Part shown: piece after piece, positions 9,703 to 20,317 of the stretch | How positions within the stretch are numbered: the first letter of the stretch is position 1 | Layout: each line of letters begins with the position of its first letter | Source of the DNA: Alphaproteobacteria bacterium | Lineage (GTDB): Bacteria > Pseudomonadota > Alphaproteobacteria > Rhizobiales > Aestuariivirgaceae | Assembly: GCA_024640405.1 (NCBI GenBank) | Contig: JAHEFB010000108.1 | Coordinates: 1-63,520 of the forward strand | Reading direction: 5' to 3' | DNA length: 63,520 nucleotides | The notes under the pieces: generated by a model | Database searches by the model: none | Seen by the model: the letters and a program-made list of their open reading frames with translations, nothing else | Told to the model about the DNA's origin: nothing | Position numbers and translations under genes: made by a program

Positions 9703-9723
9703 TAAACGGATCTTCTACCGGCT

Positions 9724-10533
9724 TTAAGCTGCACTGACATCTTCAGATGCGTCACCGGATGCTGCGGTTTCTGAAGAAACTGCCGAGGCACCATCTGCTG
9801 ATTGTTCATCACTTGGTGTATCTGCTGCCTTAACCGGTTTTGCCTTGCGGGCGCGAGACTGACGCTTGGGCTTGACTTCAGCTGGCGCATCGTCGCCATC
9901 TCCGCCTGCATTGCCATCACGTTCGCCAGTCTCTCGGCGCAGGAAGTCCGGTGCCTGTGACTGCCAGTTGTCATCACCTTCCGATGACGCGGCATCCCGC
10001 GCCTCTTCACTTCGGGTCGCTGTCTCCTCGCCATCGGCAGCTGTCGGGCGCTGACGGCCATTGCCGCGTTGTCCCCGGTTGCCCCTGCGACTGCTCTGGT
10101 GATTGTTATCACCCGCACCACCGTCTTCTCCAGACGCTGCTTCCTTGTCGCCGTCAGCATTGCCGGCGTTACCGGATGCTGCATTGCCTTCACTGTCATT
10201 GTCTTCGCGACGCTGCTGGTTTTGTGCCTGCTGCGCCTGCTGGTTTTGCTGGTTGAAAGCCTGGGCAGCTGCCACTATGCGCAGGTAATGTTCTGCATGC
10301 TGGAAATAATTTTCCGCGCTCACGTTTTCGCCGGACGAAATCGCGTCACGCGCCAACTGCAAATACTTGTCTGCGATGGTTTGAGCATTTCCGCGCACTT
10401 TCACATCAGGACCATTGCTTTCAAACACACGATTAAGCGGATTGGACTGGCGCCCGCCGCCACCGCCGCCGCCGCGGTTCCCACCGCCACGTCCGCGTGA
10501 TCTGTTTTTATTGTGCTGCTGTCCTTGTCTCAT
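9724..10533 (-). CDS. DUF4167 domain-containing protein
   Basis: A 269-residue protein of unknown biochemical role that is widespread in Hyphomicrobiales. The N-terminus is a Gly/Arg/Asn-rich tract (RGRGGGNRGGGGG) like that of RNA-binding proteins. The conserved DUF4167 core follows at about 30-90 (NPLNRVFESNGPDVKVRG, QLARDAISSGENVSAENY). The rest is a low-complexity, Ala/Asp/Glu-rich tail ending in a basic KPKRQSRARKAKPVK patch and an acidic end. It lies downstream of prmC in the same direction, as in rhizobia, but about 370 bp separate them. The RNA-binding role is an inference from composition only. Confidence 0.85.
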   Translation of the reverse strand: MRQGQQHNKNRSRGRGGGNRGGGGGGGRQSNPLNRVFESNGPDVKVRGNAQTIADKYLQLARDAISSGENVSAENYFQHAEHYLRIVAAAQAFNQQNQQAQQAQNQQRREDNDSEGNAASGNAGNADGDKEAASGEDGGAGDNNHQSSRRGNRGQRGNGRQRPTAADGEETATRSEEARDAASSEGDDNWQSQAPDFLRRETGERDGNAGGDGDDAPAEVKPKRQSRARKAKPVKAADTPSDEQSADGASAVSSETAASGDASEDVSAA

Positions 10534-10902
10534 TCCGTAATGTCACCTGCAAATTGAACTACAAACCAGCCTGCCTGTCCCACCGGATACAGGAAAACCT
10601 CTCAAAAATGATTTCAAAGCAAATGTGCCTTGTATAACCCCTGCAATTTTCAAGCCCCGAACGCTTTAACCGCCACTAATCCGCAAATGCCACCTTCCAA
10701 GCCTCGATGCTCTGGATATCAGTATGATTTTAAGGTGCCTTGACAAGATTGGCGCACATCTGCCCGCGCCGGCGATTATTCGCTCCATGAAGTCTCACGC
10801 CAAATGTGTCAAACACATAACGGCGCCGCATGACCTCGCTGAAAAGAAAATAGCCGCTTGTGCTCGCCATTCCAAGTAATTTTTTTCATATGGCACACAC
10901 CA
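10534..10902. other. Intergenic region between prmC and the DUF4167 gene
   Basis: About 370 bp without a gene that I can support. It probably carries the promoter of the DUF4167 gene and the end of the prmC transcript. I see no clear hairpin followed by a T run downstream of prmC, and no RNA gene. Confidence 0.5.
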
Positions 10903-11778
10903 TCAACAAACTTTAAAAACCGAACACCGGATAATGCCCGCCAAATCGCGGATCAGACTATCCGCCAAGGCCGCCAGAGTCAGGTTTTCCTGACCGGCAA
11001 TTTTTACAATCTCTTCATGCTGACCCTTGCCAAACTCGACCAGCAAATGCCCATCTTTTCGAATCAGACCGGCAGCCGTTTTGAAGATTGACCGATAGGC
11101 GTCTAGGCCATCCCTACCACCATCGAGCGCCACCCGGGGATCATAATTGCGAACACCCGCTTCGAGGTGGGGTAGTTCCTGGCTTGCTATGTAGGGCGGA
11201 TTGGAAATCACCACATCAAACTCTCCGTCCACTCCGTCAGCCCAGTTGGTACAGACAAGCCCCAGGCGGTCTTCAACACCGTGTTTACAGGAATTGCCGT
11301 AACAAACCTCGAGGGCTTCGCGCGAGACATCCGTTGCGACGCCCTTCAAAAACGACCGCTCGGCGAGGAGCGTGATTGCAATGGCGCCTGTGCCGGTACC
11401 GATGTCCAGAATTCGCAATTCCTTACCGTTCTGTTGCTCAGGTAACAACTTCAAGGCCGTTTCGATCAGGACTTCCGTATCCGGACGCGGATCCAGTGTA
11501 GCTGGCGTTACCCTGAACTCGCGGCCAAAAAATTCCTTGTAACCGATGAGGCGTGAAATCGGCTCACCTGTTTCACGGCGGGCAATCAATTCGTCGACTT
11601 GCACAATGTGCCGGTCACTCACCGGTGTTTCGGGCCTGGAAATCAGATCAATGTCGCTTAGTCCTGTCACGTGGCGGATGATCATTCGCCCGTCCAGCAT
11701 GGCCGTATCGATACCCGCGTCACGCAATCTCGCGGCAATATCGAGATGCAGTCTGGATGCCTCAAGCGGCATACTCAT
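10903..11778 (-). CDS. prmC: Release factor glutamine N5-methyltransferase PrmC (HemK)
   Basis: SAM-dependent enzyme that methylates the glutamine of the GGQ motif in release factors RF1 and RF2, needed for efficient termination. The 291-residue protein has the helical N-terminal domain, the SAM-binding motif [12 protein letters not shown] and the signature NPPY ([10 protein letters not shown]). The start codon overlaps the 3' end of prfA (its substrate protein) by 17 bp. An alternative start two codons later (ATGCCGCTT) is possible. The overlap means translation is coupled to prfA. Confidence 0.96.
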   Translation of the reverse strand: MSMPLEASRLHLDIAARLRDAGIDTAMLDGRMIIRHVTGLSDIDLISRPETPVSDRHIVQVDELIARRETGEPISRLIGYKEFFGREFRVTPATLDPRPDTEVLIETALKLLPEQQNGKELRILDIGTGTGAIAITLLAERSFLKGVATDVSREALEVCYGNSCKHGVEDRLGLVCTNWADGVDGEFDVVISNPPYIASQELPHLEAGVRNYDPRVALDGGRDGLDAYRSIFKTAAGLIRKDGHLLVEFGKGQHEEIVKIAGQENLTLAALADSLIRDLAGIIRCSVFKVC

Positions 11779-12844
11779 CGCCTTCGGATGCCAGCAGAGT
11801 CGCTTGATGATCAGCCACCAGCGCGTCTATGACTTCGTCAAGTCCTTCACCGGCAACAATGGCGTCGAGTTTGTACAATGTAAGGTTGATGCGATGATCA
11901 CTCACCCTGCCTTGCGGATAGTTATAGGTGCGGATGCGTTCGGAGCGATCACCCGAGCCTACCTGACCCTTCCGGGCATCTGACCGCTCCTGGTCAACCC
12001 GGGTCCTTTCCATGTCATAGAGCCTTGCCAGCAGTTCTTTCATGGCGCTGGCACGGTTTTGATGCTGGCTCTTCTCCGCTCGCACCACGACAATACCGCT
12101 GGGAACATGCGTAATGCGAACCGCTGAGTCGGTTGTATTGACGTGCTGACCGCCGGCACCGGATGCACGCATCGTATCTATGCGAATATCCTCATTGCGC
12201 ACCTCAACATCCACTTCCTCGGCTTCCGGCAACACCGCTACAGTCGCCGCTGAGGTGTGAATGCGACCTTGTGCTTCAGTCTCCGGAACGCGCTGGACAC
12301 GATGCACGCCGGACTCGAATTTCAGCTTCGCATACACGCCCGCCCCGGAAATACTGGCAATGATCTCCTTGTACCCGCCCTGCTCAGCCTCACTGGCCGA
12401 CATCACTTCCACCTTCCAGCCATGCAGACCAGCGTAGCGCTGGTACATGCGAAACAGATCACCAACAAACAAGGCCGCCTCATCGCCACCGGTTCCTGCG
12501 CGGATTTCAAGAATGACGTTGCGTTGATCGGCAGCATCTTTCGGCAGCAGCTGCAGCCGCAGATCATGTTCGAGCGTTTCCAGACGCTTCTTCAGGCCGT
12601 CATGTTCTGAACGCGCAAGTTCTTCCAATTCAGCATCACCCGAGCGCATCATCTCGTCTACGCCGGCCAGTTCTTCAACCGTTGAGCGCAAACAACGGAT
12701 CACCGTGACGGTTGCTTCCAGTTCGGCATATTCCTTGGACAGCCGAACGAAATCGTCGCCGACAACGCCAGAGCCGAGTTCCGCCTCAATTGCATCGAAG
12801 CGTTGCAGGATTTTATCAATCTGTGGACTGTCAGAGAGAGACAT
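11762..12844 (-). CDS. prfA: Peptide chain release factor 1
   Basis: RF1 recognises UAG and UAA stop codons and triggers release of the finished protein on the ribosome. At 360 residues it has the family's usual length. The catalytic GGQ motif is seen in [18 protein letters not shown]. The stop-codon reading loop should lie in the preceding domain, and the C-terminal domain runs to EGDEYAA. The gene is directly followed by and overlaps prmC, the methyltransferase that modifies this GGQ. The start ATG has only a weak ribosome binding site. Confidence 0.97.
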   Translation of the reverse strand: MSLSDSPQIDKILQRFDAIEAELGSGVVGDDFVRLSKEYAELEATVTVIRCLRSTVEELAGVDEMMRSGDAELEELARSEHDGLKKRLETLEHDLRLQLLPKDAADQRNVILEIRAGTGGDEAALFVGDLFRMYQRYAGLHGWKVEVMSASEAEQGGYKEIIASISGAGVYAKLKFESGVHRVQRVPETEAQGRIHTSAATVAVLPEAEEVDVEVRNEDIRIDTMRASGAGGQHVNTTDSAVRITHVPSGIVVVRAEKSQHQNRASAMKELLARLYDMERTRVDQERSDARKGQVGSGDRSERIRTYNYPQGRVSDHRINLTLYKLDAIVAGEGLDEVIDALVADHQATLLASEGDEYAA

Positions 12845-13006
12845 GGCGCCAGTATTGTTAGACCGGGAAACAAACCTACTTCTACAACACGATGAGCAAA
12901 TGTATAGCCGGTTTTACAATTCCGCCGCAACGCGGACAGATACGCCATCATGTCTTTGCGCAATCAGGTTGTGACACCTGGCGGCGCAAAGACCCGCCTT
13001 GGGAAT

Positions 13007-14131
13007 TCAACTGCCCCGGTTCATCAGCTTGTTGATGTCGAGGGCACGGTTCACCAGAACTTCACCGGGGTTACCGAGAGTTCCAACCGGTTTGCCGTCA
13101 ATTTCAAACGCCAGCAATCCTCCATCACGGGCTATGACCACGAGACCTTCCTGGTTTGGCACCTTGAAGCGGTCTCCCGCATTGAGAGTATCGACGAGAA
13201 TTGTCTTGCCCTTGCCGTCCTCGACGCGCACCCAAACTCTTTCGGTTGCACGCAGCACAAGTCGGGCATTGACGTTGTCGGCACCGAAAATGCGCCCTTT
13301 TCCGTCACGAGCCAAAGGCTTGTCGACTGATTTGACCGGCTTGGTCGTTGCTGTGGTCATATTGTCGGCCAGCCTGGCAATTTCGCCGTTGCTGGCAATC
13401 AGCTCGCCGAGACCGTTCAGGCTGTTTGCGGCCCGGTCGGCTTCCGCCGCCAGCAGTGCGCCAATCGGATCTACCGCCGGGTCTATGGATTCCGCAGTCT
13501 GGGGAGTGTCCTCGAGTGGACGCTCTGTCTTGCTGACCGTGGCGGAAATCTTGGTCCTGCTGCCTCCATTGGCCGAAACAACATCACCGGACTTGCCAGT
13601 CGGAGCCTTGGCCACAACTTTAACGGGATCAGGGTCGCCACCGGGCAGCACGGCGTAGCTGATACCGCCGAACAGCACCACCGCAGCCAGCACCGAGGCG
13701 ACGACACCCCCGCCCCCATTGGCCATTTCCTTGAGCCGCCGCGCGAGTGGAAAATCTATAATGCGCGCACTGCCCAGCGGTGTAGGTTTGCGTGACCCTT
13801 GCGGTTTCGGCGTACTCGAACGGGGCAGCAGTTGCGCATAGTGCATCATCATCGGTTGCGGATCGAACCCAAGAAACTCCGCATAGGCACCGACCATGCC
13901 AATGGCATCGGAGCGATGCGGCATACGGGTCAGGTCACCACGTTCAATCGCGTCAAGGTGAATTGGATGAACTCTTATCGCCCGCGCCACATCTCGAAGA
14001 TTGACCTTCCGGCGTTCGCGTTCGCGTTGCAAAAACCAACCCGCTTCGCCTGCCGGGTCGGAGGAGCCGTCCGGCTTGCTCCGGTAGCTCTGAAAACTGT
14101 GGTCAAAGTTGCCGTGCGTATGCTGGTTCAT
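13007..14131 (-). CDS. RodZ-like helix-turn-helix membrane protein (DUF4115)
   Basis: A 374-residue protein with an N-terminal RodZ-type HTH (about 30-100; LQRERERRKVNLRDVARAIR, IHLDAIERGD), a basic linker and one membrane segment near 150-172 (VVASVLAAVVLFGGISYAVL). A periplasmic Ala/Asp-rich stretch and a C-terminal DUF4115 beta domain (VWVRVEDGKGKT, FEIDGKPVGTLGN) follow. RodZ links MreB filaments to the wall-elongation machinery, which is the likely role here. ATG 14131 was preferred over the longer frame to 14173 because GCAGGAG lies about 10 bp upstream. It sits between ptsP and prfA, all in one direction. Confidence 0.82.
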   Translation of the reverse strand: MNQHTHGNFDHSFQSYRSKPDGSSDPAGEAGWFLQRERERRKVNLRDVARAIRVHPIHLDAIERGDLTRMPHRSDAIGMVGAYAEFLGFDPQPMMMHYAQLLPRSSTPKPQGSRKPTPLGSARIIDFPLARRLKEMANGGGGVVASVLAAVVLFGGISYAVLPGGDPDPVKVVAKAPTGKSGDVVSANGGSRTKISATVSKTERPLEDTPQTAESIDPAVDPIGALLAAEADRAANSLNGLGELIASNGEIARLADNMTTATTKPVKSVDKPLARDGKGRIFGADNVNARLVLRATERVWVRVEDGKGKTILVDTLNAGDRFKVPNQEGLVVIARDGGLLAFEIDGKPVGTLGNPGEVLVNRALDINKLMNRGS

Positions 14132-14380
14132 CGCCGGGTACTCCTGCTTGATCCGGCGCCTTGAATGTCGCATGCGTGACCTTTGTAAGAGCTATGGTCA
14201 AAGCAACTCATACTGACAACCGGAACACCCATGCTCCAAAACACTGCCGCCTGGAGCTCATGACTATTCGACACCCAGAATGAACAAACAGGGTTAGCAA
14301 TTAGTGAACGCGGGCAACTTTTTAACCAGTCCCGGAAAGCAGGCCATTGATCCTGGCTCGCAAAAACTGGAATTTCGCAC

Positions 14381-16648
14381 TTAAAGCGGGATTTTGTGCT
14401 GCCTGGCAAAGCTGACAAGCGGCTCCCGCAGCGAATTGGCCTGATCTTCGAAATGATCACGCAGAAATGCGCCTGCCTTTACCGAATCAAGTTTCAACAG
14501 CATTTGCTTGACCGGACCGATGGAGGTTGGTGCCATCGAAATGGAACGAAACCCCAGCGCGATCAATGCCATGGCCTCCAGCGGATTGCCTGCCATTTCC
14601 CCGCATAACGTCAACGCGGTGGTGTGGCGCTCGCAGCTTTCGCGGATGGTATCCAGGGCCTTGAGCGAGGCTGGCGACAGGACATCATAGCGGCCTGCCA
14701 GTTTTGGGTGCTGTCGATCGGCCGCGAACATGAACTGCATGAGATCGTTGGAACCAATGGAGACAAAGTCTGTATGTGGCAGCAGTTGATCCAGTTGCCA
14801 CACCAGCGCCGGCACCTCGATCATGGCACCCATCTTGATTTCGCGAGGAAGTTCATAATCGCGGTCGGCGAGGAACTGACGCTCCGCCTCTACCACCTCG
14901 CGGGCACGCACCATCTCGGAAGTTTCAGAAATCATCGGAAACATGACCCGCAATTCCCTGCCCGCTGCCGCAGATATCAATGCCCGCAACTGCAATCTCA
15001 ACAATGCCGGACGATCAAGCGCCATCCGAATGGCACGCCAGCCAATCGCCGGATTGTCCTCTTTCACCGACGTCAGGTAGGGCAGCACCTTGTCGGAACC
15101 AATGTCGAGTGTACGAAACACCACCGGCCTGTCGCCGGCAGCTTCCAGAATGCTTTCGTAAAACCGTTTCTGTTCACCAAATCTCGGAAAATGCCGGGCC
15201 AGCATGAACTGCAACTCGGTACGGAACAGGCCTATACCCTGGGCCCCTGCCGCCTCGAGATGCGGCAGGTCGACCATCAGCCCCGCATTGATCGACAAAT
15301 CAATATGACGTCCATCCAGGGTGACGGCAGGCTTGTCCCGCATCTTGGCATACTGCGCCTGACGCTTTGCATACAGCCTGACCTTTTCGGTGTAGACCTG
15401 CTGCACGTCCTGCGATGGCCGCACGTGGACATCTCCAGATCCGCCATCGACGATGATTTCTTGGCCGTCCTCGACAAGATCGGATACTGAACGGACAGAG
15501 CCAACCGCGGTCACTCCGAGAGCTCGAGCCACAATGGCCACGTGGGAGGTCGAACCGGCTGCTTCCAGCACCAGACCACGCAGCCTGGAGGGATCATAAT
15601 CGAGCAGTTCTGCCGGTCCCATCGAACGCGCAACAACGATGGAATCCTTCGGCAACTCCGTGCGCGATGCTTTTTCTTCAGCTCCGGTCAGAATGCGCAA
15701 CAGCCGGTTGGCAATATCATCCAGATCATGCAGGCGTTCCCGCAAATATGGATCCGGCTGACGCGCCAGGCGTGCGCGGGTATCCGACTGCACCCGTTCC
15801 ACTGCCGCTTCTGCAGTCAGTCCGGTTGCAACTGCCTCGCGCAACTTGCGCAGCCACCCTCTGTCCCGCGCGAACATTCGCACCGTTTCCAGCACGTCCT
15901 CAAAGTCGCGGTTGAACTGGCCTGGCCGTTTGTCCGCAAGTTGATCCAACTTGGCTTGCAACTGATCTATGGCAACGTCAAGCCGGCTGCGCTCTTCTTC
16001 CGGATCTTCAGCAATGAAGCGGGTCACGATTACCCGCGGTTCGTGCAACACCACATGGCCAAGCGCAACACCGTCGACCAGTCCTTCTCCGGTGATGTGG
16101 AATGAACCGGTGAGTTGAGCGCCGTTGCCCGCCACCTTCAACTCTGACTGCACATCAGGTGTTGCGATAACCTCTGCCAGGACCATGGCCACGGTCTGCA
16201 GGGCTTCTTCTTCTTCCTCGGCGTAGCTGCGCTTGACCTGGTTCTGCACGACCAGCACACCCGATACCACGCCATGGCGCATGATCGGCACACCAAGAAA
16301 AGACGAATAGATTTCTTCACCTGTCTCGGGGAGATATTTGAATGCCGGGTGTGACTGGGCATCTGAAAGCGACAGCGGTTGCGCCTGGTGCGCAATGAAA
16401 CCGACCAGGCCCTCTCCAGCCAACAATGTTGATTTGTGAACCGCTGAGGATTTCAGTCCCTGAGAGGCAAACAGCTCCAGTTCATTGTTACCGGGGCGCA
16501 CGACATAGATTGAGCACACCTCGGCCACCATGTTTGCCGCGATGAGCGATACGATCTTGTCGAGTCTTGCTTGCGCAGCTTCCGGTCGTGCCATGACCTC
16601 GCGCATGCGTCTGAGCAAAACTCGCGGGCCCTGGACTGGAAGTACCAT
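14381..16648 (-). CDS. ptsP: Phosphoenolpyruvate-protein phosphotransferase PtsP (EI-Ntr)
   Basis: First enzyme of the nitrogen-type phosphotransferase relay, passing phosphate from PEP to NPr and then EIIA-Ntr; a regulatory rather than sugar-transport system. The 755-residue protein has an N-terminal GAF domain (about 20-150; VCSIYVVRPG, GLVGFIAHQ), which in relatives senses glutamine. It then has the EI N-domain, the phospho-histidine swivel GSTSHVAIVARA, and the PEP-binding barrel with FRTELQFML and the C-terminal cysteine site LCGEMAGNP. The start gives MVLPVQGPRVLLRRM, as usual for the family. It follows lysC directly, an arrangement common in rhizobia. The NPr and EIIA genes are not in the window. 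Confidence 0.95.
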   Translation of the reverse strand: MVLPVQGPRVLLRRMREVMARPEAAQARLDKIVSLIAANMVAEVCSIYVVRPGNNELELFASQGLKSSAVHKSTLLAGEGLVGFIAHQAQPLSLSDAQSHPAFKYLPETGEEIYSSFLGVPIMRHGVVSGVLVVQNQVKRSYAEEEEEALQTVAMVLAEVIATPDVQSELKVAGNGAQLTGSFHITGEGLVDGVALGHVVLHEPRVIVTRFIAEDPEEERSRLDVAIDQLQAKLDQLADKRPGQFNRDFEDVLETVRMFARDRGWLRKLREAVATGLTAEAAVERVQSDTRARLARQPDPYLRERLHDLDDIANRLLRILTGAEEKASRTELPKDSIVVARSMGPAELLDYDPSRLRGLVLEAAGSTSHVAIVARALGVTAVGSVRSVSDLVEDGQEIIVDGGSGDVHVRPSQDVQQVYTEKVRLYAKRQAQYAKMRDKPAVTLDGRHIDLSINAGLMVDLPHLEAAGAQGIGLFRTELQFMLARHFPRFGEQKRFYESILEAAGDRPVVFRTLDIGSDKVLPYLTSVKEDNPAIGWRAIRMALDRPALLRLQLRALISAAAGRELRVMFPMISETSEMVRAREVVEAERQFLADRDYELPREIKMGAMIEVPALVWQLDQLLPHTDFVSIGSNDLMQFMFAADRQHPKLAGRYDVLSPASLKALDTIRESCERHTTALTLCGEMAGNPLEAMALIALGFRSISMAPTSIGPVKQMLLKLDSVKAGAFLRDHFEDQANSLREPLVSFARQHKIPL

Positions 16649-16720
16649 TAGCTCGCGGCCTCACCTTTCAGTGTTTTTCGCCATATCGTCATAGATTTGG
16701 ACAATATCGGCATAATCGTC

Positions 16721-18001
16721 CTAAGCCGCCTCCATGCCATAGGCTTCGTGTAAAACCCTCACGGCAAGTTCGGTGTAGTCTTCGTCGATCAGAACGGAAA
16801 TCTTGATTTCCGAAGTGGTGATCGCCTGAATATTGATTCCCTTGTCGGCAAGCGTCTTGAACATCACAGCGGCAACACCTGCATGGCTTCGCATGCCAAT
16901 GCCGATAACCGACACTTTGGCAACACCCTTGGAGGCTTCCAGTTCAAGAAAACCGATATCCTGCTGCGCATCCTCGATGACAGCCATCGCTCTTTCGACA
17001 TCCTTGTTGGCAACAGTGAACGTAATGTTGGCGGTGTCCCCGTCGGCGGACACGTTCTGAACTATCATGTCGACACTGACACCGGCTTCGGCGAGCGGGC
17101 CGAATACGGCAGCCGAGACGCCCGGCTTGTCCTTGACCTTGCGAATGGACACCTTGGCCTCGTCGCGAGAATAAGCAATACCGCTGACAACCTGTTGCTC
17201 CACCATGTCCTCCTCGTCGCAAACTAGAGTGCCGGGGCCGGTACCGTCTTCGCGGTTCTGGTTATCCGACTCCGGGCTTTCAAAACTGGAACGCACCTGC
17301 AATGGCACCTTATACACCATGGCAAGTTCAACTGAACGGGTCTGCAGCACCTTGGCACCTTGCGATGCCAGTTCGAGCATCTCCTCGTAGGAAATGCGAT
17401 CGACCTTGCGCGCCTTGGGTTCGATACGCGGATCGGTGGTATAAACCCCATCCACATCTGTATAGATATCACATTTCGCCTGCAGTGCAGCGGCCAATGC
17501 CACGGCACTGGTGTCGGAACCACCGCGGCCCAGCGTTGTAATGCGCCCCTGTGACGATATTCCCTGAAAACCCGCCACCACGGCAATCTGGCCGTCTGCC
17601 ATTGCCGTGATCATGTCGCGGCAATCGGCATCGAGGATACGGGCAGCAGCATGCGCGTCACTGGTCAGCATGGGGATCTGCCACCCTGTCCACGACCGTG
17701 CCTTCAGCCCCATGGACTGCAGCACGATCGCCAGCAGACCGGCAGTAACCTGTTCGCCGGAGGCCACCACGGCATCATGTTCCTTCATATCGGCGGAAAT
17801 CTGATTTGCACCACCGCTGGCTGCGGCCTCATTGACCCAGCCAACCAGCTGGTCAGTCGTGCCGGACATGGCAGAGACGACAACGGCAACTTCGTGGCCG
17901 GCCGCTACCTCACGGGCAACATGGCGCGCAACATTGCGGATTCGCTCGATGTCAGCAACAGACGTTCCACCAAATTTCAGAACCAGCCGTCCCAAGATCA
18001 A
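16721..18001 (-). CDS. lysC: Aspartate kinase
   Basis: Catalyses ATP-dependent phosphorylation of aspartate, the first step toward lysine, threonine, methionine and diaminopimelate. The kinase domain begins VLKFGGTSVAD and contains AGFQGISSQGRITTLGRGG. Two ACT domains at the C-terminus (about 275-426; VSVDMIVQNVS, GINIQAITTSEIKISVLI) provide feedback control. At 426 residues it is a normal monofunctional enzyme. There is no ATG at the natural start: the frame begins with TTG at 18001 (or TTG 17995), preceded by GACGAGGCAGG. It is divergent from ubiG across about 190 bp. Confidence 0.95.
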   Translation of the reverse strand: MILGRLVLKFGGTSVADIERIRNVARHVAREVAAGHEVAVVVSAMSGTTDQLVGWVNEAAASGGANQISADMKEHDAVVASGEQVTAGLLAIVLQSMGLKARSWTGWQIPMLTSDAHAAARILDADCRDMITAMADGQIAVVAGFQGISSQGRITTLGRGGSDTSAVALAAALQAKCDIYTDVDGVYTTDPRIEPKARKVDRISYEEMLELASQGAKVLQTRSVELAMVYKVPLQVRSSFESPESDNQNREDGTGPGTLVCDEEDMVEQQVVSGIAYSRDEAKVSIRKVKDKPGVSAAVFGPLAEAGVSVDMIVQNVSADGDTANITFTVANKDVERAMAVIEDAQQDIGFLELEASKGVAKVSVIGIGMRSHAGVAAVMFKTLADKGINIQAITTSEIKISVLIDEDYTELAVRVLHEAYGMEAA

Positions 18002-18189
18002 CCTGCCTCGTCAAACAAAATCCACGCCAACCGGATAGCAAAAAATCCGGCGCAGCAGCCAATCAATCATCGAATCGTGGGTAATCGCCACCTGACGCGT
18101 AAAACACATACTCGCAAACACTGTCATTGTGCAATATTGACGTATTGTGCAAGTACCGTGACCACAAATGATCGATAATCGGAAATTCG

Positions 18190-18957
18190 ATGACTGTATC
18201 CCAAACTGCTGAAAAAAAATCCGCTGCTTCCGTAGACAGTGCCGAGGTGGAACGCTTTTCTGCTCTGGCGGCAGAGTGGTGGAATCCGGATGGCAAGTTC
18301 GCGGTTTTGCACAAGTTCAATCCGGTCCGGCTCGACTACATTCGTGAACAGGTCACCGCAAGAATGCGCATCGACCCGCATCAGCGCGCACCCTTTGCCG
18401 GTTTGAAGTTTCTCGACATAGGTTGTGGCGGCGGTCTGTTATCTGAACCCATGGCCCGTCTCGGCGCCGATGTAACCGCGGTTGACCCTTCAGAAAAGAA
18501 TATCAGGACTGCTTCCGTTCATGCCCGGGAACAGGGTCTGGATATCCAGTACCTGGCGTCAACTGCAGAACATCTGGCCGCCCAGGGCGCCCGGTTCGAT
18601 GTAATCTTGAATATGGAAGTCATCGAGCACGTCACCGACCCTGCCACTTTTACCGCGACCTGCGCTTCCATGCTCAACCCTGGTGGAATTATGTTTGTGG
18701 CCACCTTGAACCGCACACTGAAAGCGTTTGGCCTGGCAATTCTGGGCGCAGAGTATGTGTTGGGCTGGTTGCCGAAAGGCACCCATCAGTGGGAGAAGTT
18801 CATAACCCCTGCCGAACTGCATGGCTGGCTGACAGCCTGCAATTGTCCCGCGCTTGAAACCGTCGGCGTAACATATTCGCCGATATCAGGCACCTGGCGC
18901 AAAGCCGCCGATACCGACGTCAATTACATGACCGTGGCACAAAAACCGGTCACCTGA
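18190..18957 (+). CDS. ubiG: Ubiquinone biosynthesis O-methyltransferase
   Basis: SAM-dependent enzyme responsible for both O-methylation steps of ubiquinone synthesis. The 255-residue protein starts with the UbiG-type region [19 protein letters not shown] and has SAM motif [19 protein letters not shown] with the acidic VTAVDPS, then [11 protein letters not shown]. The length is standard. The ATG has GGAA 8 bp upstream. Its 3' end converges on the DUF1178 gene 11 bp away. Confidence 0.96.
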   Translation: MTVSQTAEKKSAASVDSAEVERFSALAAEWWNPDGKFAVLHKFNPVRLDYIREQVTARMRIDPHQRAPFAGLKFLDIGCGGGLLSEPMARLGADVTAVDPSEKNIRTASVHAREQGLDIQYLASTAEHLAAQGARFDVILNMEVIEHVTDPATFTATCASMLNPGGIMFVATLNRTLKAFGLAILGAEYVLGWLPKGTHQWEKFITPAELHGWLTACNCPALETVGVTYSPISGTWRKAADTDVNYMTVAQKPVT

Positions 18958-18968
18958 TCAGATTGGTT

Positions 18969-19409
18969 TCAATTGCCGTCTTCGGGAAGCCTGGGAAGCG
19001 GCAACACCTCGACCCCTTCATCATGCAGCTGCTTGGCTTCATCTATGGTCGCCTCACCGTAAATGCCGCGCTGTTCTTCTTCGCCATAGTGAATGCGTCT
19101 GGCGGACTCGGCAAATTTATCCCCCACATAGTCGGCATTTTCCTCAACGTGCGATCTAAGTTTGCGGATCATTTCAGCCATTGCCCTCGCCCTGGGATCA
19201 AGCGGGGCATGCAGAGCCCCGACCGGTTCGGAGCTTCGGTTGGCTTTGGCAGGCACACCGGGTGTCATCAGCGCTTTTTGAACATTGTGCGACCCGCATA
19301 CGGGACATTGGACGAGGTTACCCGCGACCTGATCGTCAAAGCCATCGCTGCTGGCAAACCATCCATCGAACTGGTGTTCGCGTTCACATATGATGTCATA
19401 ACGGATCAT
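18969..19409 (-). CDS. DUF1178 family protein
   Basis: A 146-residue protein typical of alphaproteobacteria. The N-terminus MIRYDIICEREHQFDGWFAS and the zinc-ribbon-like CPVCGSHNVQKALMTP define DUF1178; the preceding half contains a further cysteine (IICE). The C-terminal half is helical and charged. The function is not known to me. The start ATG overlaps the stop of the nitrilase-family gene (ATGA), so the two are co-translated, and the operon appears to begin with comF and grxC. Confidence 0.9.
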   Translation of the reverse strand: MIRYDIICEREHQFDGWFASSDGFDDQVAGNLVQCPVCGSHNVQKALMTPGVPAKANRSSEPVGALHAPLDPRARAMAEMIRKLRSHVEENADYVGDKFAESARRIHYGEEEQRGIYGEATIDEAKQLHDEGVEVLPLPRLPEDGN

Positions 19410-20272
19410 TCTGCGGCTTCCTGTGACACACCGTCGGCAATACCGAGCGCCTTGTCGTGCAAGAGCGCCGGAATGCGGCTGCGTGCCTGTACAACTTTTG
19501 CGGGGTCGATTTCAGCCATTACAATGCCTGAGGTTGTCTCTCCGGCATCGGCCAGGACCTCGCCCCAGGGCGATACGATAAGGCCGTGACCATACGTTCT
19601 GCGGCCTTCTTCATGGGACCCAGACTGAGCAGGAGCGAATATGAAGCATCCGGTCTCGATCGCCCGGGCCCGCAGCAAGATGTGCCAATGAGCGGTTCCG
19701 GTCGGCACGGTAAAGGCGGCCGGCACGGAAATGAAACTGCAGCCTTGTTGCGCCAGCATCCGGTACTGGTAGGCGAACCGCACATCATAGCAGATGGTCA
19801 GGCCCAGCCTGCCCCACGGCAAATCCGCAAATACGACTTTGTCGCCGGCTGCAAAGGTTGAGGATTCTCGATATCTTTCCCCGTTCGGCAGATCGACATC
19901 AAACATGTGCGCCTTGTCGTACCGCGCCAGAACAGTTCCGTCCGGCGCAAACAGCAACGATCTGTTGGCCAGTTTACCGGCACCCGCCTGCACTCCAAAT
20001 GATCCTGCGAGAATGTGCTTGCCGGTCTCTGCAGCCAGATCGGCAAATTTCGCCACCGCCGGACAGTTTTCCTCAACCTGAACCTTCGCCGCAACGGACG
20101 AGCGCGGACTGTCGATGATGTTGGTCATTTCCGGCGTCATGATCAGGTCTGCACCATCGCCGGCCGCCCGGCGCACCAGTTCAGCCGCAATCTCGATATT
20201 GGATTGCGGATCGCGGCCCGAACACATTTGAACACATGCGGCGTTAAATGATGTTGCCATTGGTTTTTTCAT
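19406..20272 (-). CDS. Carbon-nitrogen hydrolase (Nit1/Nit2-type amidase)
   Basis: A 288-residue nitrilase-superfamily enzyme with the Glu-Lys-Cys triad: Glu in MTPEMTN, Lys in YDKAHMFDVDL and Cys in LTICYDVRF. The KAHMFDVDLPNG and CYDVRFAYQYR contexts match the Nit1/Nit2 branch. That branch removes amide groups from deaminated glutathione or 2-oxoglutaramate as metabolite repair. Sitting next to glutaredoxin favours the deaminated-glutathione role, but this is inference. ATG 20272 was chosen over the TTG at 20281 because GGAATC lies about 10 bp upstream; ATG 20260 is also possible. It overlaps the DUF1178 gene by 4 bp. Confidence 0.88.
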   Translation of the reverse strand: MKKPMATSFNAACVQMCSGRDPQSNIEIAAELVRRAAGDGADLIMTPEMTNIIDSPRSSVAAKVQVEENCPAVAKFADLAAETGKHILAGSFGVQAGAGKLANRSLLFAPDGTVLARYDKAHMFDVDLPNGERYRESSTFAAGDKVVFADLPWGRLGLTICYDVRFAYQYRMLAQQGCSFISVPAAFTVPTGTAHWHILLRARAIETGCFIFAPAQSGSHEEGRRTYGHGLIVSPWGEVLADAGETTSGIVMAEIDPAKVVQARSRIPALLHDKALGIADGVSQEAAE

Positions 20273-20317
20273 CAGCTTCAAGATTCCACACCGACGCTTC
20301 GGCTGTATTTGAAAATG